From the NCBI RefSeq assembly GCF_030867145.1, contig NC_134433.1:11793216-11857215 (forward strand): a stretch of DNA of 64,000 nucleotides. The letters run 5' to 3'. Each line of letters begins with the position of its first letter. The first letter of the stretch is position 1. Position numbers and translations under genes: made by a program. Shown here in pieces: positions 46,391-60,691 of the stretch. The stretch comes from Opisthocomus hoazin (lineage: Eukaryota; Chordata; Aves; Opisthocomiformes; Opisthocomidae). Below the pieces are notes generated by a model that was not told the DNA's origin, ran no database searches, and worked only from the letters and a program-made list of their open reading frames with translations.

Positions 46391-48011
46391 CCTCTGGGAG
46401 GTGAGAACACACATATTCCTCAATGTATGAGATCAGAGGCAAACATTAATATTCCAGAATTTCTCATACTCTGACTTGGCATTGCCCCGTTAGTTTTCCA
46501 TTGTACTTTAAGGTCACTAATTAATGCATGCCCTACTTTTCCACCCAGGACTAGATCTGGGCTGGGTTTATTTTCTTTGAAATGCAGAGTGTCTAGCAAG
46601 CACCTGATCTACCATATGGGTTTAGGGTCAGCTTTGTGATATCTGAATTCTGTTTTGGTAACACACAAGAAATACTATTGCCTAACATCTTTTATAAGAG
46701 CCTTTCAAAGCACTCAAAAATTGCATTCTAGGGCCCACATTTTCAACATTAGCGATTAAGGCAAGATACTCTGGGATAGTCTACACACAGTCTTTTGAGG
46801 TGTTGAGCAATAATACCACTTATTTAAATCTATGGGAATTTACTCTCCATAGACATATATCAGTTCAGTACACATCACAAAATACCTTTACTCATATGGA
46901 AAAACTCTTTGCCTTACACAATTTTCATTTAATGGCTAAGAATCACTAGAAATCTAGTAATGGCTTCCTAGATTCCTGTCCATTCTCACATAGGTGAGAG
47001 TACCCCGCAGCTTAATTTGACATGCATTGGCTAGCAGTAGTTTTCAGCAGACGAACAACTTAACAGACAGAAAAAAAATGGTCTACAGCATAATTTGGTC
47101 ACATGTTGTTTTGTTTTCCTTCCTGACCCTATAAAAATACAACAGCAGACTTTTTAACAGGGAAAATAAGCCAGATTTGTCTATGCATATATGCAGAGTG
47201 GCTCAAAAGGACGGCAAAGGGGACTACAAAATTTGTCTCAAAGTGATGCTGTTCCTCTTTGTTGAAAGTCTCCACAGAAAAAGTCAATTTTAAAAATAAG
47301 ATATTCAACAAAAATATGAAAATATTAGGTATACATAAATAGAACTTTTCCCCACATATAAAGACACTGTTAAGCTAAAAGATTTGAGAAAGTATGACAA
47401 AGTAAAATTTAAGAGAGAATGAAAAGGTTGAAACTAGAAATACACATATACTAAAGCTGAAGGTAGGATGTAGCAGGAGTGAGCTCCTTGAATTTTCCAA
47501 TATGGATAATCAAATCTTACCATCATGGAATTCCGAAAAATAAGCATATGATGGATCTATGATACTTACTTTTGATTTTAGATGCTGTAAGAATCAAGTT
47601 TCCACCTTTCTTTCCTAACTACCAATGCAAAATTATGCACTTGATAAAATAAAAAACGCAATTCTTATATACTCACTATTCCAGCAGCACTGAGTTTCTC
47701 AGAAAATATGCCAAGAATCACAATAAGAGAAGTGATAACTGGCAATATTTAATTTGGAAAGAGAGAAGGAAAGGAATACTTTACAGAAAACCAAATAAAG
47801 AGAACCTATATGAAGAATTCCTTTGCCCTAGTTTAGCAGGTCAGATGTGATGATGCGTTCAGGAGTGATGTTTAATGTTCAGACAAACATGCATGTTTTT
47901 TGTAACGTAGACCCTAGATTTTCCTGACAGAAGAAACTAGGCAAGTGCTTCTTATTTTTCAGCTATTTTCCTTCTGATACTCTTCTCTCCACTTTAACCT
48001 AGCTGAGCTGG

Positions 48012-48085
48012 CATTGGGCAGAGGCAGTTGGACTACATGATCTCCTGAGGTCCTTGCCAGCCTCAGCCTTCCTGTGACTCTGAAT
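48012..48085 (+). repeat. CR1 LINE 3' end
   Basis: ggcagttggactacatgatc followed by tcctgaggtccttgccagcc and tcagccttcctgtgactctg follows the avian CR1 3' consensus (ggttggactagatgatctcc...cattctgtgattctg). It looks younger than the other fragments, and only the 3' tip is present, typical of 5'-truncated insertions. Confidence 0.8.
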
Positions 48086-51000
48086 CTTTCCAATGGTATT
48101 TCTGCTATATAGATCTTGTTATGAACTGGAAACAACAGCTGCAAAAACCAAGCACATTATAGATCTGCTTTACAGACTCCCAAACACAGATAAAAATGGT
48201 CTTTGACCATAGCATGAGATCTGCCCTAGGAAGCTACTGTGACCACAAAACAAGTTGACAAAGGAAGCAAAGTATGAGGTTGCTTCCAGTAGCTGACCAG
48301 TCTCTTCACCAGCAAAGAATAACTAAAGCTGACAGAAGCTTCTCATACAGAAATTTATTTCACACAGCCTCAGATAAAACTAATCCCAAACCCACATCAT
48401 CTCCTTGATTATAGAACATGTTCCACACTTCTTAACCGATAGTTACTACCATACAAAATCCTAGGTTCAACTGGAAAAAATATTAAATCAGAGGCATAAA
48501 TATGTGAATGCAAATGAGAAAGTCTAAAATAAAACATATGTAATTTAATTTCAAGATGTTACTTTGTTAATAAATACCTAAAGTCTCCAAGCAGCACACT
48601 CTTTGTTCAGGACCCTGTTTTCCCTTCCTGATTTTTTTTTCATTCTGTGGAATCTGTAACGCTATGTTCTGTTCTTGCGTTACAGTCTACAGTCCCCCAA
48701 AATGCCATAATATTACAAATTTAGTCCTATACTTGCTTAGCCAATCTGAAAAAGCTAAAATACCAGAATGAATGAAAAACTGTATTACATGTAGAGGTCT
48801 TTAAGAGGAAGGAAAACATTGAGTTGTTGCTGTTACCAGATTTGTGGGTGGTTTATAAAATATAAACATATTTTAATACATCATTTCTCATTTTTCTCCT
48901 GAAATTACTATTCTGAGGACAGAGTTAGTAATAATATAAAACTCTACTTCTAGTCCCTTAATGAATATTCTTTATCAGCTGTGCTTTAAGCGTTGGAAAC
49001 AAACACCTATAAAAAGTTTAATTTGCATTATTTTTTATGTATAAGAAAACAGAATGGGTTTTGTAACATGTTTACTTTAAAATATCTTTCTTTAATGTGG
49101 TAATCCCCTTAGATCAGTTAATTATGTTTTATGTATCATTGAAATTTAATACTTCAAGAGAAGAAATGAGCATAGTTTCAACTTCTTTATATCTAGCTGC
49201 TCCCAAAAACGTAAGATTCTATTTCAAGAAAGGAGTTAATTTTTCACACTAAGGAGAGAATGGACAAAATCCGTGTTAGAGGGAGGATGAGTCTCCCAGG
49301 AAGAATCTCTTGTGCTTCATAAGCTGCACGATGATATATGTGTGCCAAAAGTAACAGGAGTACAGGGGAAAAATGCAACACTTACATGATTCCTGTTTAA
49401 TTTTAGCCTTTTTCTTGTTTCTAATTTTCATCTCTAGTAAGAATTTTGTAACAGCATCAAGTATGCATACATAATTCTACACTCTTGCTTAAATGATGCA
49501 TCCTCAGTGAAACAGCGACTGTTTATTCAGACTGGTTATTGCAACACGTTTTCTGCACACACAGTTTTAGGATGTTTGCTGTTTCTGTGAAATTCCTTTC
49601 CTTTATTTCAAGGGTGTTGTTACCTTGTGTTTTGTGGCAAAGGAAATCTCTACTTGCTGAACTCACCGAGGCCTTCCTCTAAGTGAGAGGTGGGGAAGCC
49701 TACTTACTGTGTAATAGAACCAGATTTCTCCTAAAAAAGCTGTCAACTTCACATTTTCTACTTTTTGTGGTTTATTTAATCCGGTTTAATTTTTTTTAAA
49801 CACTTTACCATAAGATATTTGAATTAACCATCATTTAGAACAGAAAGAATATTTGTTGTCTCAGCTATCAATACAGTAGACTTGCTTACCCTGAACGGAT
49901 CACCTCAGGAGATGGGGACAGACACACAAACAGATAGAATTCAGAATTTATTAAGAAGCAGTGGAAAGTAGATACACTATTTGCAACACACTTACAACTC
50001 TTGAAGGATATTCTCTGTTCCTTTAGATATTCATTAAAAAGTCAAAATATTTAAGCATAGAAAACACTACTGTCACGGTCTCCATTTCTTAGATACCCTA
50101 TTGATAGAAAACTTCTGAGATTTAAGCCCTGAAGAGGTGCACTAAAGCCCCTGAAGAGGAGGATGGATGGCACAAATTTCTGCATTTTCTTTTCAGTGGT
50201 TTTTTTTCTGAGCACAGGGACCTTTAATTACTTAGTACCACTCTCCTGTTGAGTCAGATAATAGCCAAAAGACGTCACATTTCACAAGGCAGAAGGACCT
50301 CGCTGAAAAGTTCATCTTAGATGAACAAACCACATTATTTTGCCAAAATTTTTGCATCGGGCATTTAACTCCTGCTGGCTTGAACAATGTGCTTTTAAAT
50401 AACCAGGAATAAAGGGAACTAGAGAAAGAAACTTAGCTTTGTTTTGCTCTTCTTTTAGAAGAAACAGTTTTCACAAAGCTTGCAGATTTTTCCCAAAAGA
50501 GTTAAAATAGCATAAAATTAAGGATTAAATAAAATTAACTTAAAAATCAAATAGCTGTTCTTGACGCTTCTGCTTTTAACAGAACAGAAGCAGTGTTTAC
50601 GAAACAGAAATAGACTCCAGGAATAAATTAGGCATTGGGAAAAGGGGTGGGTGTAGCAGAGGAGTGAGTGCTTGTAAAGTGGGGAGGGTAAAGGGGAAGA
50701 ACAGTCATTGGTCACTTTGCAGTGAAGCAGAGAGAAGGTTAATCGGGCGAATTAACTTTGGTGCAACTTAGTCTGTCAGATACGGCCATATTTACAGTTT
50801 TAGAGGCTGGTCTCCTATCTCATAACTGTTAATAGGGATGGTTTTAGCCGTGCCTATTATCTCACAACTGCCCTCATTTTCAGATCTTTTTTCACCCCCG
50901 GGAACCTCCTTTGCACTTATATTAACAACAGACGTTATGCTTTCCAAGGCTTACAAAGAATGAACATAATCCTTCCTGGGAAGTTTAATGCCTTCATGCA

Positions 51001-51569
51001 CAACTTCTTGTTTTGTTCACCATATTAGATTTGCTTTTCCTTCCCCCTCCCCCCTTCTTCTAGTCTTCCTAATTTCAAGTCACTTGTATATCGTCTTGTT
51101 CTCAGCAGTTGTTCCATCCTAAAGGATTAGCGTATTTGTGTTACTCATTTTGCAAAACAATGTCAGGCCATATTTTCCTATAAAGTTCTTTAATCTCCAA
51201 ACTGTCCCTCATTTATTCTTCAGTCTGTCTGCCTTGCTCCTCCTGGTATTCCAAAGCTGATGCTTTAAATTACAAAACTCCTTTCTCAACTTGATGCTGG
51301 GGTGTGAATGACTTTGTAATTTTGACTGCAGGGAGGGAAGAGTGTGAGGATACTCAAGCATTTGCCTTTTTATTTCCTCACCCTAAAATTTTTTCTCTCC
51401 CCCTTTTCCCTAACTAGAGTGTTTGCTTCTGCAGGTAAGTAGCTGTATCTCTCTGGAAATATGTTAAGTTGTACACTGCAGAGAATTCATGGCATTGAAA
51501 CGTGAAACACTCTCTGGTTTTATGAGTTTCAAACAGTGTGCAATGCAGTGCACATGATACTGAAAAACA

Positions 51570-52800
51570 TCCCTCCTGGGTGAAACCAAAGGCCCATCTA
51601 TCCCAGTGTCCTGTTTCCAGCAACGGACAAGACTAAATGCCTGGAGAAAAGCACAAAAACTGCAAACATCGTTTGCAAGTCATGGACCTGTTAAGTCAGA
51701 GCTGGTGTCCATACATTTAATAAGCCACAACGGATTTTCCTTTGCGTGAAGTTGTCCAGCCATCCCTTGAATACACACAAGTTTTTACATCTATGGCACC
51801 CTGTGGTAGGGGCTTGCACAGCTCATCTACACACTGTGTGAAGAACCACCTTGTTTTGCTAGTTTTGAATCTCCTTCCGACCAGGCTCATTTGATGGTCT
51901 GCAGCTGTTGAATCACAAAAAGACTGCCTGCAATGCCTGTTCACCCTCCCCATGCCACTTGTGATTTAATACGTCTCCCTCATTCTTTCACCATCACCAC
52001 CACCAGTCATCTTTTTTCCAGGCCAAAGCCTGTTTAATCATTCCTCATCTGGAAGCTGGTCCAGATCTTTGATCAGACTTGCAGCCCCCTCCTCAGCCTA
52101 TCCTGTACAACTGTCTCCTTCTCGAGAGAGGGAGAACCAGATCCGCACACAGTTCAAGACAGCAATACATCATGGTTTTATACAGTGGGAAAAAAAGTGA
52201 ATCATTTGTCCCCTTTTTCCCTCACAATTCTTAACACTTGACTTCGCTTTTGTGATTGCTATTATCATTGAGATGGCATTTTCATGGAACTATCCATCAT
52301 TACTCTTTCCTGCGTTTTAAAGGTCAGCTAAATGCCTTTTTTAGAATTTATTTTATTTAAAAAAAAAGTAAGTTAGGATTGCATTTTCGGTAAACAACGG
52401 TTTTGTACTTCTCCTTAAGTTTACTTATTGCTGTTCCTGCCACCTAATCTTCATCATAATGATTCAGAATAACAGTATCATCTGAAAATTTTGTCTTGGT
52501 GCTTTTCACATTTTTCCAGTTTTTTTGTGAATACGTTAAGCAACACAAAGTCTCAGCAGATCCCTAAAGATCACCCCCAGCACCAGTGACCTCCTCCCTT
52601 GTGAAAACTGATCACTCACCTTTACATTTCATTTTCTGTCTTTTAACCAAATATATATCCACACAAAGACCTTTTCTGTGGATATGCAGGATTTCCATGG
52701 ATATTTAGCTCCCTTAAAACCCTGTGATGAGGCATCTTGTCAAAAGCTCTTTCTGGTAACCTAAGCAAATCATCTGCCCAATTTCTGCCTTATACCTGTT
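51570..52800 (-). repeat. Decayed CR1/L3-type LINE, reverse transcriptase to 3' UTR
   Basis: The - strand at 52750-52692 reads RAFDKMPHHRVLRELNIHG, the conserved RT motif KAFDKVPHxxLL. Towards 51.95-51.72 kb the - strand resembles the 3' region of old amniote CR1/L3 elements (RRFKTSKTRWFFTQCVDELC then KPLPQGAIDV). The 51560-51620 end contains ggcccatctatcccagtgtc, a common tail of such elements. Numerous stops. Confidence 0.8.
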
Positions 52801-53123
52801 TGAAATACTTTAACCTGCTAGTCAGTATTGACCGCTGCACATATAAAAACAAAGAAGAAGTTTTGTGGACAGAAAGGCTATTGCTCGGACTGGAGGGTGG
52901 GTTCCCTCCTGAGAAATAAATACTGGTCTCCATTACCTGTTCCTCCATCTTTACTACTTTATATGCAACATTTTTCATGCATGCCTAGGAATAGGTGTCA
53001 GCAGAATACATCACTCCAAATCAGCTGCGCTTCTCTGAGCTAGCTGAAATAGTTACTAGTTGCTAGGTGGATGTGAAAGACCTTTGATCTTAAGCAGCCA
53101 AAGAAAGAGCTTGAGTCTTGGGA

Positions 53124-53164
53124 TTTTTTTTTGTTTTTCTGTTTTTTGGTTTTTTTTTTCTTTT
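53124..53164. repeat. T-rich low-complexity tract
   Basis: About 40 bases, mostly T with single G or C interruptions. Confidence 0.8.
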
Positions 53165-55569
53165 AAAAGCTTTCCCCAGAAACTAAATGCTTGAACTAGT
53201 GCTGTGTTACTTCTGACTCTATACAATTTCTTTTCTTCACTGAGTCTTAGAGGTGGCCAGTGTAAACTAGACTGCATAACCCAGGCTAAACATGTAAAAC
53301 AAGTACAAACTGTAGTTTGCACTGATTCAGTTTAATTCAATGTAAAACTAACAGAAACTGCTCCAATGAAAACTTTAACTTACAGCAGCTTTGCCTGCTA
53401 ACATTAAGAACTCAAAACAGGCAATAACAGGTGAAATTCCCCTTTGTACACATGAACTGTAGTCAGACATTTCCAAAGCAAAAACTCCAAAAACACTTCA
53501 ATTAACCAAGTTCAGGGGATATTTATCTGTGCCTCTGCTGTTTCTCTATTTAACACATCACTGCTCAGTGAATCAGTCATTCAAAGTTTTTTGTTTTTTG
53601 TTTTAACATACTTAGCTTACCACTGTGCAAATAAGATTCCCAAATCCATTCCTCAGATCAAATAAAGGTAATTACAGAGCTTACTGTGGGCGATTCCCAG
53701 TGGGAGGGTGGGAGTGGCCACGGGTGGGGCTGCAAGGTGAATACTGTACATGCACAACAGAGAAAATGGGAATGTACCACACCCATCATAAAACATGCTG
53801 CCACAGCCAGCAACAGAAACCATTAGGGTGGATCATCATACACACCTTCTCATAAAGACAGAAAGATGGCATGAGATCCCAAGATGAACTCTCAAGTCAC
53901 AGGGAGATGAGCATGACTCACTGAGAGAGAAAAGGAATGTAAAACAAATTATGAGACTACTGAAGGATCTATGCTCTGTGTCCCCCACATTCCCCCCGCA
54001 TGATATTCCCCAAAGAGAGTTAATAGGGTACACCGCATTGCACAGAGCCCCTAAGCTATCAATAGGTAATTCATGGGAACAGCTTACTATTAATCACGTT
54101 TATTACACCAGCACATAAGAAGCAAGGAATAGGGCCACAACATGTTATACGTTCAGTACAGAGTAGCTGCAACTCCTGATCCATGTTATTTATTATACCA
54201 TTCAGTGGTTCTCACATTTTTTGACACGTTAACCAATCTCATCTCTTAGCATTTTTATTTAACCCCAACTGACATTTGCCTTTCAATTAAACTGTAATGG
54301 TGAACTCTTAAAAAAAGAGATCTTACAGAAAATATTCTGGATAACCTGTAGACCACCTTGAAAACTAGGAACTAGAATAGCCATAGTAGAAGGGAAAGGG
54401 ATACATTGGAATATATCAAAAGAAATAATAATGTGATAATAGAAAGTAAAGTGACATGGATTTCATTGCAGGGAGAAAAAAGTGAAGAGGATGGATAAAG
54501 GAATACTTATAAGGAGACAACCTATACAATGATAGGAGAAAGGGACACTGAAGGGAACAAAAGATTATGCAAAGCAGACCTATAAAAAAAGGTAAGAGTG
54601 AAGCACAGATGCAGGGACTAGGAGTGATACCTGGAAAAGAGCAAAGTGTTAATGCCCTAGTATATTCTCCCAGCTTTCAGCAATCTGTAGTACATGAATT
54701 TTTGAGCCAAAGAAGGTATCTCTATCTGCTGTTTAATTTAATGGCTATAGCTGCTTTACAAAAAGAAAAATCATAGGAAGAAGCAAAGATAAGTCACATG
54801 ATTGTACTGGCAGCTCTACTATACTTGTTGCATTTATACATTGCCACTCCCCAGATCTGCTGCAGAGTAAAACTCTGCTCTGAATTCAGCACAAAGAATT
54901 CAGTTACATACTTGCTATGATCAGCCCATAAACATGCTACGCCGTTATCTCTTGTGCTGGTTTGACCTGCCAACCAAGTTGGTTATTCATAAAAGAAGCA
55001 CACAGTTTCTGTATCATATTAACTACTTCAACTCTTGGAACTGTGTCTGACTTCATGCTTAGATGTCTAATATAAGGCAATGAAATTTCATACTCCTCAT
55101 TCAGGAAACAGCATAATCATTCATCCAGAAAACAGGACAGAGTATGCAAAGGATAGAGTTTTGAAAATCCCATCAGAGTTGCAAAGCTGGTAGGGAGAGC
55201 TAAAATCTTTTTTTTTATTATTAGTTTAACTGGTGTAGTTGGAAAGATGTACTAGTGTTTATTATGAGGAAAAAGGTGAGGGGAAAACCAAGTCCAAATG
55301 ACAAGCTCATTCACCTTCTTAGCTAAATTTTTCCATGCTTGGTTTCTGTTCAATGCTGAGCTCCCTTTCTGCTGAGTTAATTATATTGGTTCAACATCTG
55401 TGAGGGACTTTATCAAATGCTTCCCAAATGATGGATCTGTCCAGTCTACAAGAAATATTAAGTTCTTGTAGTGTTGTTATCTCAGCCATACTGCATGAAT
55501 TTCTGCCATGTTTTCTACTTCTGCATAATTGAATACTTGAGCATTAGAGAGAAAATACACACCCAACAT

Positions 55570-55960
55570 GAACCGGATATGCAATGCAGCTGTGGAGAAA
55601 CCCTATGATCTGCTTTTCTTGATTTTGAGTGAATTGATGTGTACTTGGAGAATATCTGCTGTGTAAACACTATGGCAGGCCTACATCTTGAACACTACAA
55701 GTAGTTTTGGTCCTCCTATCCCAGAAAGGTATTAGCAAAACTCAAAGTTGTTCAAGGAAGGGCTGCAGATGTAACTGAAGGTCTGGAATGGCTTTAGAAT
55801 GAGAAATGACTATGTAAGTTTTAGCCTGGAAAAGAGGCAATGGTGGGGTGGAAAATACATTAAAAATGTAATAAATCACAAACTCAAAGTCCTCTACAGG
55901 GACAGACATGCCCCTCCTTTCTCACAGTTGTGTCAGAAGTAACAGATGCAGGATAAAATA
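55570..55960 (+). repeat. Decayed CR1/L3 LINE fragment
   Basis: ttttggtcctcctatcccag, followed by ggtctggaatggcttt, agcctggaaaagaggcaatg and gtggaaaatacattaa, parallels the CR1/L3 3' coding region (VQFWxPxxxKDI ... MxxLPYEERL ... LFSLEKRR) on the + strand. Frameshifted and short. Confidence 0.6.
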
Positions 55961-56689
55961 TAAACAAAAAAGAAAAGCTAAAATGCCGATCTAAGGATGG
56001 GAACCTGGACTAAAGGCCACAGTGACAGTAAAATTGCCTGTATATTTTACTATGTTTAGCCACACAAAGAAATGTCCTGGATCTACCTCTTAAATTATTT
56101 TTTTTCCATACAATAGATTTAGGACATATGCCTCTCTTTTTTTGAAAAGTGTTTATACAGCTAGCTGTAGTATTTTATAAATGTGTTACTACAGCAGATG
56201 AAACCACCTGCTGCAAACACTCCACTTCTCCCTCCACCTACCAGCAAGCAGCTGGATGTTTTAGAGCTCCTAACCACTCCTGCTTGAGAGCACATCTGGA
56301 CATGGTGGCAATTACCCTAAGTCTCTGTATAGTATACAGTGATCACTTGGTATTCAGCCTTGCCTACAGGTAGCCCTTAATGAAAAGAAATAAACCCTAG
56401 TAATTCAAGAATAATCTCATCATAAATGTCATCCTTCTCTTACATGAATTCAGGACCTTGATGTAGGTGACCCAAAATACTGGCAGACTTCTTTATAGTC
56501 TACGATAGTACAGACCGCTACGGTCTATCACTCTTAAATTTCTCAGAGAATTGCTAGATCCAGGTTGCTGCTGCTTCATCATTTTTCCATTTGTCTTTAC
56601 AGCTTTTGCTATTTCATAATGCCACCATGTTTCTAGCACCCAATTCCCTTCAGTAATATTTGTCTAACTGTTCACACACAATCTTAATT

Positions 56690-56860
56690 TACTAGTACAT
56701 GTGGATGTTATAAACCAATTTACTTTCTCTCAAATCTCTAATGAAAATAATAAATGACATTAGAGTTAACCCTAAATCCTGAAATACTCCACTAGACAAC
56801 TTGCTCTGTTTAGCTTTGTCTAATTAAGTTCATCATTATTCTAGTCAAGTGTTAGTTCAC
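56690..56860 (-). repeat. Probable CR1/L3 LINE fragment, antisense
   Basis: The stretch with ctctaatgaaaataataaat and cctgaaatactccactagac resembles the antisense of the CR1/L3 reverse transcriptase region. Weak and from memory. Confidence 0.45.
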
Positions 56861-59800
56861 ATAACAAGTCTTAAACCAAAATTCATATGGAATTATTCCA
56901 CAACCAGATCTATCTGAGTAGAATCTACACTTCTATGGAGTTCTGAAAACCAACTACCTACATGCAAACTCATTCAGTGTTGCAACAATCAGATTATTTG
57001 TATCACTCTCAGAATAACTATTCCATAGGAATCGATTCACAGGGAGAGCTGTAACATCACGCAAGCTATAATGCGGCTGTAGCCAAACCCTCTTTCCTCC
57101 TCAACAGTTACTAATAAAAGGGTAGCAAATACATCCCATGTAATACGATGCAGAAAGGATCTCATGGTCGCAAACTTTCTTCACCCATACTTGAGATTAT
57201 CACTGCTCCAGCCCTGATAAATTAAGCTTACTTTTCACATGCTCCCACCAAATATGCAAAAGTTATTTCCAGTCATAGGTAATTGTGGGCAGTAACTGAT
57301 AGCTAACCATGAAAGAACTGAGCTCAGAACCCTTGAATAGGAAAACAAAAATAGCACAGTTAAACTAAACAAAGACTCACAAACACATCTAAATTCAGAA
57401 GAGAAGAAAACACAATCCTTAGAAGCTCTGTAAAAACTATTCAAGTATCCTATAATAAAGGTCCAATACACACTAGAAAGAGAAGCAAGAAAGAAGTAAG
57501 AAGTTGATGTGGCTGAATCAGAGTTTAGTGCTATGCTGTGCAGATTGAAATCCTGCTCCTGAAAACATCTCCTAAAAATAGGTCAAGCCTTACTGACAAG
57601 AATGCTAGAGATCAACAGAGAAATCACAGCTATCACCAGCCATGACCCAGCACAACATTCAGCATCAATCTGCCAGGAGTAAGCTTAGAAAGAAAGCCTT
57701 GCAATCATTGCAAGCCACCAAAATTTCTGATTGTTAATAAATTCCTTTTCTTCTGAAAGTTTCCCATATGAATAATTACACGTAGAAATATTCCTGTCTA
57801 CATGGCAAGTGTTAGTCACAAAATTTTCAACACTTCTACAATATTTGGAGCTTGACATTATTGGGGGCAGATTTTTAACTATAAACTGAAAAGTGGAATT
57901 CTAAAACCTCGTGGCTTCTCTGACTCCTTGATCATAAAAGACTCAGGAAAAAATTCCCTAATAGTTACCTCTTTCTTGCATTGGCAGACATCAGCATGAT
58001 TTGGAGAGCAAAAAGATGATTTAGTGTTTTGGGGAGGGGGCAGAGAAAAGAGTACATCACACAAGCCAGTGTCAAGCAAGGATCAGTGAGCTGCCTAAGG
58101 CATGCATGCAGAATGAATTACGAATTGGGGAACATCCAAACACACCTTCCTCTCCTGAAAACTGATCTCAGCCCCAAGGGATGGAGAGGGCATTTACAGT
58201 AACATTCAGTGTTTAGAGCAGTTCGGATTGCTTAGACGGCCCAGTGCCGAGCTCTGGTGAAGTGTATCACCGGCAAAATGCCCTCCAACATCCAGAAAAG
58301 ACACAAAACCAAGAATTGTTTAAACTATGGCTTGCTGCCACAGGACTTCAGTCATGCAGAGCTAATAGATCAGCTGCTGCTACCTTGCTTATCCAAACAC
58401 TCAGCTGAGGTTACAGTTTCTCACTATTTTCTTTTTTTAAAGATAGTTATCTTATCATAGGAGCCTAGGATTGTCACGCAACATTTACAAAAGTAAAAAT
58501 GACATGGGCTGGGGAGAAATGGTTCCAGCTACATCTGGGATAATCAGATACCTTCTTCCAAATCAAAGCATCATTGTTTTCTTTCACAAGTCCTATATCT
58601 AGGCAACCCACGATTTCCCTAAGCTCTCCATCTCCCAGGAGCAGTTTATTGTAAATGATTTATTGTAATCCTGATTATTGACAACCTTCACTGACCATAA
58701 TATATTCCCTCTTAGAGAAGTTTTGTCAGTAAGTGGCCTGATTTCTCTTTGCTAGAATCTATATTAATGCAAAGTGGGGGTTTTTTGTTATTTATTTCTA
58801 CAAAATGAAGATAGTGTCTCTAGCACACATTTTAAAAAAACAAAAAAACTAGATTTAAAGAACAGTAACAGCAAAGATTTTTCAGTATGTTAATTTGGCA
58901 GTTTCTACTTATCTGTATTCATAACCTGCTGTGATACATATCAGTGAAAGTAAAGTCGCAAACGGCTTTTGGACTGAGAAGTTTAGACTCCAAGAAAAAA
59001 TGAGCAAGTCAGAAGTACATGGCCAGAGGTTTTTCTCGCATGGCAAGACACATCCACAGAATGTCATTTCTAGGGTAAGGATAACTTGAAGAGGCAGTTT
59101 ACAACTGAACTGCTTAAGAATGGTGCCGATCTTAATGTGAAAACTGAAAACAGCACTGTGATCGTAGACCTGGGATTCTTCCCCACGTGGGAGATCTCTC
59201 TTAAATGGTTTGTCAACAAAGGCATCAAATAACCACAACTGAATGCAGATTATCAGCTGAACACTGTTTTAGTACAAGGCTGCTTCTTGTTTAATATTCA
59301 GTAGAACACTTTCACTATGCAGGGGAGAATGTTTGCAGAATTAAAATGGCAGTAAGACTCCTACCAGCCTCCAGGAGACAGCAAAATGAAATTCATAAAC
59401 AGAACCTAGCAAAAGTCTTGGAGGGGAAGGACAATAATAATTTGGTTTTCCTGGACCTTTTGTATTGACTGTCCAAATAACCAGGATACATTCACTTTTT
59501 TTCTTTTTCCAGAAAGGAAGTCTGATTGCCTTCAGTAAGCAGAGCCAGACTGTTCTGACCTGTTGAAATAACCCTTTAGATAATGCTCCTTTTTATCTGG
59601 TTCTCTTACAGATCCTAATGGTAAATATGACGAGAACAGAAAAGCTTCAGGCATTATTATACTCTGCAATCAGAGCTTTTTGACTGACCTATTTTCTTAT
59701 TTCCATTAATCCAATTTTCTTGAAATCAAGCTCCTCCTTTTTCTTTATTTGTGGCCATTAATCAAATGTCCAAATGTCTCTTGCAATGCAAAAGTCATTA

Positions 59801-60653
59801 GGCAAGAATCATAACTGTAAAAAAGCTTTAAATAAAATTCTAATGCTTAAGACCACAAAATAGGCAGTTGGGTTGAAAAACTGCAGTATGAAAGAGAGGT
59901 CGGGCGCAGCTTTGTATAACCTGAAGATAAGTGGGAAACCAGCACTAAGAGGGCAGCCAGTATGGAACACTTACAAGTATACACACACACGTATTTCCCA
60001 GTTGTAGGTTTTCCCACCTGCTGCTTTCAAGATGAGCATCAGTGCAAAGTATATCTCTCATCAGCCCCCAGTTAAGCTTCTGGGAGAAGAGGCTGAGCCT
60101 AACACATTTCTGAACTTTATCTAACATCATTTTTTCCTGATATACTACTATAGGCCTCATACTTGTTTTCCAAACCCCATTGTGCTTTATCCCCTTGGGC
60201 AGTGCAGTCTTACTCATCATAAATACAGATTTCTCTTTGAACTGTAAGGGCAAAAAAAGTCTTCTACATTTTTAAGCAATATATCTTTGTTAGCCAAACC
60301 TAATAAACCCCTCAGTTATTTACCTAACAGCCATTTAAACACATGGCAAAGACTTTGCAAATTAACTCTTGAAGTACAATAGCTTTTTTCCCCCAACTTG
60401 TACATCTGAAATTTAAAATATGAACACAAGACATCTTTACATAGGTACACATTTGGTGCAGCGTTACGTGCATGACATAAGAAGAGAATGCAAGTTCTCC
60501 TTTTGTAGTTTTACTGTATGGTTACCGTGAACAAGGACTGTGAAAAAAAAGGTAGTGGAAAACTAAATATTAGAAGATTAAATTTCTTCCTCCTAATCCA
60601 AAGAACACCATCAGATATGTTTCATATATCCAAAGATTAAAGATTGGGAACTT

Positions 60654-60691
60654 GAGAGGAGATACAACCAACGAGAGGAGATACAACCAAC
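60654..60691. repeat. Two-copy 19-base tandem duplication
   Basis: The unit gagaggagatacaaccaac occurs twice, back to back and without mismatch, so the duplication is recent or the site is prone to slippage. Confidence 0.9.

Noticed and set aside
51717-51953. 78-codon - strand frame with apparent protein-like text
   Set aside because: It is the decayed 3' part of a CR1/L3 LINE, not a host gene.
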